From assembly GCA_047619485.1 (NCBI GenBank), contig JBLHKE010000306.1:1-8764 (forward strand): a stretch of 8,764 nt of DNA, given 5' to 3'. The notes under the pieces were generated by a model, which worked only from the letters and a program-made list of their open reading frames with translations, did not search any database and was not told where the DNA came from. The stretch is from JBLHKE01 sp047619485. GTDB taxonomy: Bacteria > Verrucomicrobiota > Verrucomicrobiia > Verrucomicrobiales > DEV007. Both the position numbers and the translations under genes were made by a program. Positions 1 through 5,430 of the stretch are shown here, one piece after another. Numbering within the stretch: position 1 is the first letter of the stretch; every line of letters begins with the position of its first letter.

Positions 1-66
1 AGAGCGCGTTCTGAGCGTAGGCCTCGGAAATTCGGCGGCGTCAGCGGAGTTGGCATGTTTCTTCAT
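1..66 (-). CDS. Possible N-terminus of a minus-strand gene running off the window
   Basis: Reading the minus strand from an ATG at 66-64 gives 22 uninterrupted codons to the window edge, beginning MKKHANSADAAEFPRP. The gene, if real, is incomplete and no family is recognisable from this stretch. It lies downstream of the minus-strand peptidase gene in the same direction, with the palindrome-bearing gap between them. There is no clear Shine-Dalgarno sequence before the ATG, but that is true of most starts here. The competing reading is a 60-codon minus-strand frame at 41-223, which runs through both palindromic repeats and is less likely to be a gene. Twenty-two codons is too short to be convincing. 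The stretch may be non-coding or part of a longer repeat unit. Confidence 0.22.
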   Translation of the reverse strand, partial: MKKHANSADAAEFPRPTLRTRS

Positions 67-79
67 CGGCGCGCAGCGA

Positions 80-104
80 CGTAGCACGGAGTTGCACTCC
101 GTGG
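80..104 (+). repeat. Short palindromic (REP-like) repeat, copy 1
   Basis: The core at 85-103, CACGGAGTTGCACTCCGTG, is a perfect 8-bp inverted repeat around a 3-base loop (TGC). It is preceded by CGTAG. The whole 25-base unit recurs in opposite orientation at 211-235 with one mismatch. Because it is a palindrome in non-coding DNA next to gene ends, it looks like a dispersed REP-type element. Whether it is dispersed cannot be seen from one window. As RNA it would form a hairpin on either strand, but no T-run follows, so it is not a classical intrinsic terminator. Confidence 0.7.
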
Positions 105-149
105 GTGGCAGCTGTGGGACTTGGGCTTTCTCTTAAGGTGAGGCTGGAG

Positions 150-179
150 GATGCGGGAAGATGCTTGGGGATGTGGGGT
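150..179 (+). repeat. Imperfect 10-bp tandem repeat (GATG phase), G-rich
   Basis: GATG recurs at exactly 10-base steps (150, 160 and 170): GATGCGGGAA, GATGCTTGGG, GATGTGGGGT. The plus strand is G-rich here, with GGG or GGGG in each unit. Three degenerate units are few, and no function is implied. The tract sits in the 106-bp spacer between the two facing palindromes. Confidence 0.35.
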
Positions 180-181
180 GC

Positions 182-199
182 GAGAGCGTTGTTGCTCTC
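182..199. other. Small inverted repeat in the palindrome spacer
   Basis: GAGAGC at 182-187 and GCTCTC at 194-199 are perfect 6-bp complementary arms around a 6-base loop (GTTGTT). It lies 11 bases from palindrome copy 2 and just downstream of the peptidase stop codon on the minus strand. It could fold in the 3' end of that transcript together with the larger palindrome. It has no T-run and may be chance. Confidence 0.35.
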
Positions 200-210
200 T
201 TTGATGCAAT

Positions 211-235
211 CCACGGAGTGCAACTCTGTGCTACG
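211..235 (-). repeat. Short palindromic (REP-like) repeat, copy 2, inverted to copy 1
   Basis: This is the reverse complement of the unit at 80-104 with 24 of 25 bases identical. The hairpin arms are 212-219 and 223-230 around GCA. The one change turns a C-G pair into a G-T pair, so the RNA hairpin is kept as a G-U wobble on the plus-strand transcript. The unit's conserved CGTAG end overlaps the 3' end of the minus-strand peptidase gene, so the TAG stop codon (233-231) belongs to the repeat. The hairpin therefore begins immediately after translation stops, where it could protect the mRNA 3' end or aid termination. Confidence 0.7.
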
Positions 236-1262
236 CTAGCGGCGGCTGCTCGCTGGCTTCGGCATACGCCTGGTAGCGTAATGCTCGTGCCTCCAAGCGT
301 TCGCGCAGTTCGGTTGAGGCGTTTCTTGGGCCGTCGGGGCAGGTGGTGGTCACTGCGGTTAGCAGGGTGACGAGATTCTTGACGTCGACTAGGGCGACGT
401 ACTCGGGTTTGATGCGACCGTAGTCGCCGCAGTTGTGGTAGTTGCCCAGCGGGACGGACATGCCGGCGGTGATGATGCCGTAAGTTTGTAGGGCGGTCGC
501 CTCGCAGGAACCACGGTCGAGAAGCGCTCGCTGGATCGGGAGCTGGTTCTCTTCTGCCACGCTCAGCAAGGTAGCTGTCGCGTCGCTGTTGAATATCGAC
601 ATGCGATCACCGACACGGCACATCGGACCGTTGCTCATGCGTGCGCTGTCGGGCGGTAGGCTGGTCTCGATCGAAACGAAGACGCATTCGCGGTCGAGTG
701 GCCAGTTCTTGGCTAGTTCGATCGCCCCATAGAAACCGACCTCCTCGGCGCGGGTGAAGATCCCGACGCAACTGGTAGCCACTTTGTCTCTCTGCAATTG
801 GAGTAGCGTGCTGACAATGGCGGCGCAACCGATCAGGTCGTCGCAGGCACGTGAACTGATCAGACCTTTTTCAAGTTTGAAATCGATGAGATCCCACATG
901 GCGAAGTCTCCAAACTCTCGGATTGGTGTTTCTGTCTGGAAATACCGGTTCGGGACGCCACCGAGAAAAGTGAACCCGTCGCGTTGTCGGGACGTTTTGA
1001 TCGGCGGGATGCCGGGCGTATCGGTGGGAAGGGATTTCACCCAGCCGGGATGATCCATGTGGGAACCGAGAGCCCAGCGAGGGGGGGAATCTGTCCCTTC
1101 ATAGTAGGCGAACAGGTTGCCGACCCCGTCCAGTTCAAGACGGATATTAGCCTGATCTCCAAGTAGTTTGGAGATTGCATTGCGCACGGAATATTCGTGG
1201 AAGGGGGCGGTGGGTTGGGCTAGGATTTTGCGTAATATCGTGAGCAAACTTTTTTCATCCAT
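231..1262 (-). CDS. M42-like zinc aminopeptidase/metallohydrolase
   Basis: This 343-residue protein has no signal peptide and is probably a cytoplasmic co-catalytic metallopeptidase of the M42/M20/M28 fold. The expected metal-binding pattern is present in order: H68-M-D70 (in GSHMDH), D141/D142 (in ACDDLIG), the catalytic base and ligand pair E173-E174 (in RAEEVG), E199 (in SIETS) and H276 (in NYHNCGD). The NGP..RVGDR stretch near 211-220 recalls M42 enzymes. Known M42 members remove N-terminal residues from peptides, and some assemble into large tetrahedral particles. Its own substrate is not evident. Differences from typical M42 are the HMDHPG motif instead of HIDEVG and a Glu rather than Asp at the fourth ligand. 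The gene is divergent from the acyltransferase, separated by 52 bp. Its stop codon lies within a palindromic repeat. The ATG at 1262 is the natural start because the fold begins within about 20 residues. No clear ribosome binding site precedes it. An M20- or M28-family label is the main alternative. Confidence 0.85.
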   Translation of the reverse strand: MDEKSLLTILRKILAQPTAPFHEYSVRNAISKLLGDQANIRLELDGVGNLFAYYEGTDSPPRWALGSHMDHPGWVKSLPTDTPGIPPIKTSRQRDGFTFLGGVPNRYFQTETPIREFGDFAMWDLIDFKLEKGLISSRACDDLIGCAAIVSTLLQLQRDKVATSCVGIFTRAEEVGFYGAIELAKNWPLDRECVFVSIETSLPPDSARMSNGPMCRVGDRMSIFNSDATATLLSVAEENQLPIQRALLDRGSCEATALQTYGIITAGMSVPLGNYHNCGDYGRIKPEYVALVDVKNLVTLLTAVTTTCPDGPRNASTELRERLEARALRYQAYAEASEQPPLA

Positions 1263-1314
1263 AGAACATTGCCGAGTTATTGGGGGTGGCTGTTAATTAG
1301 CTAGTACTACGATT
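1263..1314. promoter_or_regulatory. Divergent intergenic region, likely promoters for both flanking genes
   Basis: This 52-bp gap separates the minus-strand peptidase start (1262) from the plus-strand acyltransferase start (1315), so both promoters should lie in or near it. Its right half (1291-1313) is AT-rich compared with the surrounding GC-rich coding DNA. It contains TAATTA (1294-1299) and the 8-bp palindrome TAGTACTA (1302-1309), either of which could overlap a -10 element or an operator. No convincing -35/-10 pair was found on either strand, so exact promoter positions are not assigned. Confidence 0.35.
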
Positions 1315-2283
1315 GTGTCCAATTGGAAGAAAATTCGCTATCGGATCGAGTGGCTGCTGGTGGCGACGGCTGCCACGCTAGTTCCGCTGCTGCCGCGGCC
1401 GGCTATTTTGTTCTTGGCGAAAGTGTTAGGGCGTCTCGCCTATATTTTCGACAGGCGTGGTAGGACGACCGCGCTAGAGAATCTACGGGTGGTGTTCGGG
1501 GAGGAAAAATCCGAGGCCGAGCGGGTGGCGATCGCGAAAACATCGTTCCAGTTGTTCGCCCGTAGCATGCTTGACTTGTTCTGGGGCGCGAACCTGACCG
1601 CGGAGAATTATCAGCGCTACATCGAGGTGCAATTCGCGGATACGGAAGCGGAGGCGCGGGCGAAGGATGGCGGTCTCCGGATCACCGCCCACTATGGGAA
1701 CTTCGAGTGGATCGCGTTGATGCTAGGGTTCCGCGGCACGCCGTCACACGTGGTGGCACAGGACTTCAAGAACCCACTGCTGTCCGAGCTCTTCAGCCGG
1801 CGGCGTGAGCATAGTGGTCATAAGATGATCTCTCAGGATCGCGCGATGATCCGGCTCATCAAGGTGTTGAAGAAAGGTGGGCACGCGGCGTTTCTCAGCG
1901 ACCTGACCGTGAAACCCAGCAAGGCATCGGTGGTGATCGAGTGTTTTGGCCTGCAGACCTGCGTCACGCTGTTGCACGCGGTATTGGTTGAACGCTTGGG
2001 GGTGCCAGTTGTTTCCGGGGTGGGGATCCCGCGTCCTGATGGAACCTACTTGATGAAAATTTTCGACGGGCCGCGGTTCGAGGAGGGCGCGAGCCAGCAG
2101 GAGATCGCGCAGGCGTGCTGGGATGTGTTCGAGCCCCAGTTGCGCGAGTACCCGGAGCCTTGGCTGTGGATGTACAAACACTGGAGATTCCGCCCGCGCG
2201 GCGAGGAGGGGGATCGCTACCCTTCCTACGCGAACCACTCGAAGGCGTTCGATAAAGTGGCGGCGCGGAGAGATTCGGTTTAG
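1315..2283 (+). CDS. LpxL/HtrB-family lysophospholipid/lipid A acyltransferase
   Basis: This 322-residue inner-membrane-associated acyltransferase probably transfers a fatty acyl chain to a lipid A precursor or related lipid. An N-terminal hydrophobic helix (about residues 13-31) fits membrane anchoring. The catalytic HX4E motif is H126-YGNF-E131, followed by the family's SDLTVKPSKA...ECFG region (about 194-213). The C-terminal block EPWLWMYKHWRF (281-292) matches the P-x-x-W-x-W...W-(K/R) ending of this family. The length is typical (about 300-330). Translation starts at GTG. The fold begins directly after it and no better ATG lies nearby. No Shine-Dalgarno sequence is visible. purU begins 17 bp downstream, so the two are probably co-transcribed. 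The exact acceptor (KDO2-lipid IVA, an ornithine lipid, a lysophospholipid) cannot be read from the sequence. The family call is secure and the lipid A role is likely. Confidence 0.88.
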   Translation: MSNWKKIRYRIEWLLVATAATLVPLLPRPAILFLAKVLGRLAYIFDRRGRTTALENLRVVFGEEKSEAERVAIAKTSFQLFARSMLDLFWGANLTAENYQRYIEVQFADTEAEARAKDGGLRITAHYGNFEWIALMLGFRGTPSHVVAQDFKNPLLSELFSRRREHSGHKMISQDRAMIRLIKVLKKGGHAAFLSDLTVKPSKASVVIECFGLQTCVTLLHAVLVERLGVPVVSGVGIPRPDGTYLMKIFDGPRFEEGASQQEIAQACWDVFEPQLREYPEPWLWMYKHWRFRPRGEEGDRYPSYANHSKAFDKVAARRDSV

Positions 2284-2300
2284 GCTCGCTGACATTTGAA

Positions 2301-3161
2301 ATGAAAAAATCTGGCCTCATCCTAAAAATCGACTGCCCGGACCAATCGGGAATCGTCGCGAAACTCGCCTCCTACGCGTCGCTCCATGGCGGCAATCTGA
2401 CCGAGTTCTCACAGTTCACCGATAGCCGGCGCGGACGTTTTTTTGCGCGACTCGAGGTCGACACGGCGGGGCTGAATGTCGAGGAGGATGACTTTATCGA
2501 AGGCTTCGGGACGCTCGGGCGTGGATTGGAGGCACGCTGGCACTTCCGCAAGCTGCCCTACCGCATGCGCACCGCTGTGATGGTGACAGGGACCGACCAC
2601 TGCTTGAATGAAGTCGTCTGGCGCACGCAGTTGGGCGAGTTGCCAGTCGAGATCACGTCCGTGATCGGCAATCGTGAGAACTGCCGGAAGCGTGCCGACA
2701 ACGCCGGGTTGCCGTTCCACCTGATCGACATGGAGGGCGACAAGAAGCAGAGCGGCTTCGAACAGATCGGCAAAATTCTCAAGGACGAGGAGGTAGAACT
2801 AGTCGTGCTCGCGCGGTTCATGCAGATTATCCCGGAATGGATGTGCGCGGAGTATTCCGGGCGTATCATCAACATCCACCACAGCTTTCTACCGGCCTTC
2901 ATCGGTGCGAACCCCTACAAGAAAGCCTACGATCGTGGGGTGAAATTGATCGGGGCGACCTGCCACTATGTCACCGGAGAACTCGACGCGGGACCGATCA
3001 TCGAGCAGGAGGTGAAGCGCGTGCAGCACTTCCACACACCGAATGATCTGGTGCGGCTGGGGCGCGATTGCGAACGCACGGCGCTGGCGCGTGGCATCCG
3101 TTACCACGTACACGATCGCACGATCGTCGACGGCAATCGCGCGATCGTGTTTCCGGATTGA
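2301..3161 (+). CDS. purU: Formyltetrahydrofolate deformylase
   Basis: PurU hydrolyses 10-formyl-tetrahydrofolate to tetrahydrofolate and formate, balancing one-carbon pools and in E. coli feeding formate to PurT. At 286 residues it has the family's usual length. An N-terminal ACT domain (about 4-80, CPDQSGIVAKLASY) is followed by a formyltransferase-fold catalytic domain (about 88-268). The active-site signature INIHHSFLPAF carries N191, H193 and H194, and the downstream Asp is D229 in ELDAGPIIEQ. YMQI-, GATCHYVT- and GNRAIVF-type blocks also match. One variation is seen at N124-R125 (VIGNRE), where most family members have a VISNH sequence, so His is replaced by Arg. The ACT domain fits amino-acid regulation, as known for E. 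coli PurU (glycine/methionine). The gene starts 17 bp after the acyltransferase, without a clear ribosome binding site. A GC-rich hairpin starts two bases after the stop. Confidence 0.93.
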   Translation: MKKSGLILKIDCPDQSGIVAKLASYASLHGGNLTEFSQFTDSRRGRFFARLEVDTAGLNVEEDDFIEGFGTLGRGLEARWHFRKLPYRMRTAVMVTGTDHCLNEVVWRTQLGELPVEITSVIGNRENCRKRADNAGLPFHLIDMEGDKKQSGFEQIGKILKDEEVELVVLARFMQIIPEWMCAEYSGRIINIHHSFLPAFIGANPYKKAYDRGVKLIGATCHYVTGELDAGPIIEQEVKRVQHFHTPNDLVRLGRDCERTALARGIRYHVHDRTIVDGNRAIVFPD

Positions 3162-3163
3162 TG

Positions 3164-3182
3164 TGGTCCGCTGCCCGGACCA
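3164..3182 (+). terminator. GC-rich hairpin after purU (weak terminator or mRNA-end stem)
   Basis: TGGTCCG (3164-3170) and CGGACCA (3176-3182) are perfectly complementary 7-bp arms around a 5-base loop (CTGCC). The stem starts two bases after the purU stop codon. Downstream is GAAAGTTTCGC, with only three T in a row, so it lacks a proper U-tract. It may act as an attenuator, a Rho-assisted terminator or an RNA-stabilising stem separating purU from the epimerase pair. The 66-bp gap to the next gene is longer than at the coupled genes. Confidence 0.4.
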
Positions 3183-3227
3183 GAAAGTTTCGCTCGCCCG
3201 CCATCGCAGGGTAGCCATCGTTAGGGG

Positions 3228-4388
3228 ATGACACCTGAACGAACTGCCGAGCTATGCGCGATTTATCGCGATGGGTTATTAGATGACACCATCCCGTTCT
3301 GGTTCCCACGTTGTATCGATGCGGAGCACGGGGGATTTTTTGGTAGTTTTGACGCAGATGGGACGCTGGTGGATTCGGACAAGAGCGTTTGGCAGCAAGG
3401 GCGCAAGACCTGGATGTTGGCAACGCTCTACAACACGGTCGAGGCGCGGCCTGAGTGGCTGGAATGGGCAAAATCGGGTGCTGAATTTCTCGAGTCGCAC
3501 TGTTTCGACGACGACGGCCGGATGTTTTTCCATGTGACGCAGGACGGGCGCCCAATCCGTAAACGGCGGTACATTTTCTCCGAGACCTTTGCCTGCATTG
3601 CCTTCGCAGCACTCTCGAAGGCGACCGGCGATGCGCGTCTTGCCGAGCGGGCGACAGAACTGTTCGAGGTGATCGTGCGCCACTATGACGATCCGAGCCT
3701 GTTCGATCCGAAGTTCACCGATACCCGCCCGGGCAAGGGGCTCGGGTTGCCGATGATCCTGATGGTCACGGCTCAGGTGATGCGGGAGAATCTCGGCACC
3801 GACGTCGATGCGCTGATCGATCGGATTGTTGACGAGGTGCGGCGCGATTTCATCAACCACGAGTATCAATGCGTGATGGAGACGGTCGGCCCCTCTGGCG
3901 AACTGATCGATCATTTCGACGGGCGCACGCTCAATCCAGGTCATGCGATGGAGTGCGCATGGTTCATTTTGCACGAGGCCAAACATCGTGGCGGTGACAC
4001 GCAGCTGCTGGCGCTGGGGACGAAGATGCTCGATTGGATGTGGGAGATCGGCTGGGACAAGGAACACGGAGGTATCCTCTATTTCAAAGACGTGAAAGGG
4101 CTGCCTGTGCAGGAATACTGGCATGACATGAAGTTCTGGTGGCCGCAGAACGAGACGATCATTGCGACCTTGCTGGCGCATCAGCTGACCGGCGACGCGA
4201 AGTATGAGCAGTGGCACCGACAGGTTCACGATTGGGCTTACGCGCACTTCCCGGACAAGGAGAATGGTGAGTGGTATGGGTACCTGCATCGGGACGGGCG
4301 GATCTCGTCGACCTTGAAGGGGAATCTGTGGAAGGGGTTCTTCCACTTTCCACGGATGCAGTGGTATTGCTGGCAACTACTTAAATGA
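3228..4388 (+). CDS. AGE-family N-acylglucosamine 2-epimerase / sugar 2-epimerase
   Basis: This 386-residue cytoplasmic (alpha/alpha)6-barrel protein belongs to the N-acyl-D-glucosamine 2-epimerase (AGE) superfamily, which includes GlcNAc/ManNAc epimerase, cellobiose 2-epimerase and YihS-type aldose-ketose isomerases. The core motifs are complete: W-x-x-G-R-x-x-W with R59 (SVWQQGRKTW), YIFSETFACIAF (about 105-116), NPGH-x3-E with H239, YWHDMKFWWPQNE (about 298-310), and KG-x2-H-x-PR with H373 near the C-terminus. H239 and H373 match the two catalytic histidines known in the family, and R59 the conserved substrate-binding Arg. The true substrate cannot be decided. AGE is favoured over cellobiose 2-epimerase by overall motif likeness only. 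The ATG at 3228 is directly preceded by AGGGG with no spacer, which is too close for normal Shine-Dalgarno pairing. The start is still favoured because the first helix begins at once. The stop overlaps the next start (ATGA), indicating translational coupling. Confidence 0.88.
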   Translation: MTPERTAELCAIYRDGLLDDTIPFWFPRCIDAEHGGFFGSFDADGTLVDSDKSVWQQGRKTWMLATLYNTVEARPEWLEWAKSGAEFLESHCFDDDGRMFFHVTQDGRPIRKRRYIFSETFACIAFAALSKATGDARLAERATELFEVIVRHYDDPSLFDPKFTDTRPGKGLGLPMILMVTAQVMRENLGTDVDALIDRIVDEVRRDFINHEYQCVMETVGPSGELIDHFDGRTLNPGHAMECAWFILHEAKHRGGDTQLLALGTKMLDWMWEIGWDKEHGGILYFKDVKGLPVQEYWHDMKFWWPQNETIIATLLAHQLTGDAKYEQWHRQVHDWAYAHFPDKENGEWYGYLHRDGRISSTLKGNLWKGFFHFPRMQWYCWQLLK

Positions 4389-5344
4389 ACCTCACCTGGA
4401 AGAAGGTTCGCTTGGAATTAAAGCACCCGTGGACGCTGGCGCGGGGGACGTCAGATTTTAAGGAGTATTGGTTCGTCGAGCTGGAGGAGGACGGCTTGAT
4501 CGGCTTTGGTGAGGCTGCGCACAACGTCCGCTATGGGGAGTCGCTTGAGTCGGTGGAGGAATATTTTATCAACGGTGCGGTTGGAGTCGGTCCCGCAGCC
4601 GCACGCGCGGCGGTGGACGTCGCCCGGCATGATCTTGCTGGCAAGAAGTTGGGGAAGCCGGTGTTCCAGTTGTTGGGAATCGATGCGCGCGAGCTTGCGC
4701 CTACCAGCTACTCAATCGGGATCGATTCGTTGGAGATGGTGAAATCGAAGATTGCGGAGTCGGGCGAGTTTAAAATTCTCAAGATCAAGCTCGGTGGTGA
4801 CAACGACGAGGAGGTCATGCAGGCGGTGCGTGAAGTGACCGACAAGGTCGTGCGCATCGATGCCAATGAGGGGTGGAAAGATCGGGAGTTTGCGCTGCGC
4901 CGCATCGAGTGGTTGGCCGACTTGGACGTCGAGTTCGTCGAACAGCCGATGCCGGCTGGAAACCTCGAAGACTTGGTTTGGCTGAAAGAGCGTTCGCCCC
5001 TGCCGCTCGTCGCGGATGAGGATGCCTGTAGTCTGGGTGATTTGCCGGGACTGGCGGATGCTTACGATGGGATCAATGTGAAGCTGATGAAGGCGGGTGG
5101 GATTGCGCCTGCCCACGAGATGATATTGGCGGCACGGGAACTGGGATTGAAGGTGATGCTCGGCTGCATGATCGAATCGTCGCTCGGGATCTCGGCTGCG
5201 GTGCAGCTGGCTCCGCTGGCGGAATGGATCGATCTGGACGGCCACCTGCTCGTGAGAGATGATCCGTTTGGCGGGCTGGCGTGCGTTGGTGGCAGGCTGG
5301 TGCTTCCCACAGGTGCTGGATTGGGTGTCATTCCTATGGCTTGA
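4385..5344 (+). CDS. Dipeptide epimerase-like enolase-superfamily protein (compact)
   Basis: The protein is a cytoplasmic enolase-superfamily member closest to L-Ala-D/L-Glu (dipeptide) epimerases, which use two lysines to invert an alpha-carbon through a Mg-stabilised enolate. All catalytic elements are visible: K133-x-K135 (KIKLGG), Mg ligands D159 (RIDANEGW), E186 (VEQPM) and D211 (ADEDA), and K233 (NVKLMKAGG). The dipeptide-specific parts are M262-IESS and D283-L-D285. The length, 319 residues, is short for the family (about 340-370). The shortage is in the N-terminal capping domain, where only about seven residues lie between ESVEEYF and GPAAARAAVDVA. The reading frame is continuous there, so this looks like a real deletion and not a frameshift. 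It overlaps the AGE epimerase by 4 bp (ATGA). Murein-peptide recycling is the classic role of Ala-Glu epimerases, but relatives act on many dipeptides, so the substrate here is uncertain. Confidence 0.85.
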   Translation: MNLTWKKVRLELKHPWTLARGTSDFKEYWFVELEEDGLIGFGEAAHNVRYGESLESVEEYFINGAVGVGPAAARAAVDVARHDLAGKKLGKPVFQLLGIDARELAPTSYSIGIDSLEMVKSKIAESGEFKILKIKLGGDNDEEVMQAVREVTDKVVRIDANEGWKDREFALRRIEWLADLDVEFVEQPMPAGNLEDLVWLKERSPLPLVADEDACSLGDLPGLADAYDGINVKLMKAGGIAPAHEMILAARELGLKVMLGCMIESSLGISAAVQLAPLAEWIDLDGHLLVRDDPFGGLACVGGRLVLPTGAGLGVIPMA

Positions 5345-5430
5345 ATGCGGGGGACCTCCTAGCCGCCAGATGACTCAATACGCAATTTGCTTGAACTGCC
5401 ATTCGTTCCTAGCTGAGTATTGCCGAGATT
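5345..5430 (+). promoter_or_regulatory. 86-bp gap before the exported trio; possible promoter region
   Basis: This is the longest gap between plus-strand genes and separates the cytoplasmic pair from the exported trio, so a promoter is plausible. TTGAAC at 5391-5396 could be a -35, with GAGTAT (5415-5420) as a poor -10 at 18-bp spacing. TCCTAGC occurs twice (5357-5363 and 5407-5413) and again before the oxidoreductase gene (7384-7390). A weak GC-rich fold may exist at 5347-5367 (GCGG...CCGC) but has no T-run. None of these is strong alone. Confidence 0.25.

Noticed and set aside
116..178. Possible G-quadruplex in the G-rich spacer
   Set aside because: The GGG runs are unevenly spaced, with a gap of nearly 30 bases between the second and third, beyond usual quadruplex loop lengths.
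41..223. 60-residue minus-strand reading frame ending in LRADEETCQLR
   Set aside because: It runs across both palindromic repeats and their spacer and resembles no known protein. It is most simply a chance frame through repeat DNA.
80..235. CRISPR-like repeat-spacer array
   Set aside because: There are only two repeat copies, in opposite orientation and 106 bp apart, with no cas genes, which does not fit a CRISPR array.
1744..2295. 183-residue minus-strand frame opposite the acyltransferase
   Set aside because: Its Arg/His-rich low-complexity composition is typical of an antisense shadow, and the plus-strand acyltransferase accounts for the sequence.
3279..4376. 365-residue minus-strand frame opposite the AGE epimerase
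   Set aside because: It mirrors a gene with all expected family motifs on the plus strand. Long antisense frames are common in GC-rich coding DNA, and this one shows no domain.
5347..5367. Possible terminator after the dipeptide-epimerase-like gene
   Set aside because: The GCGG/CCGC arms are only 4 bp with a long loop and no T-run, so it does not qualify as an intrinsic terminator.
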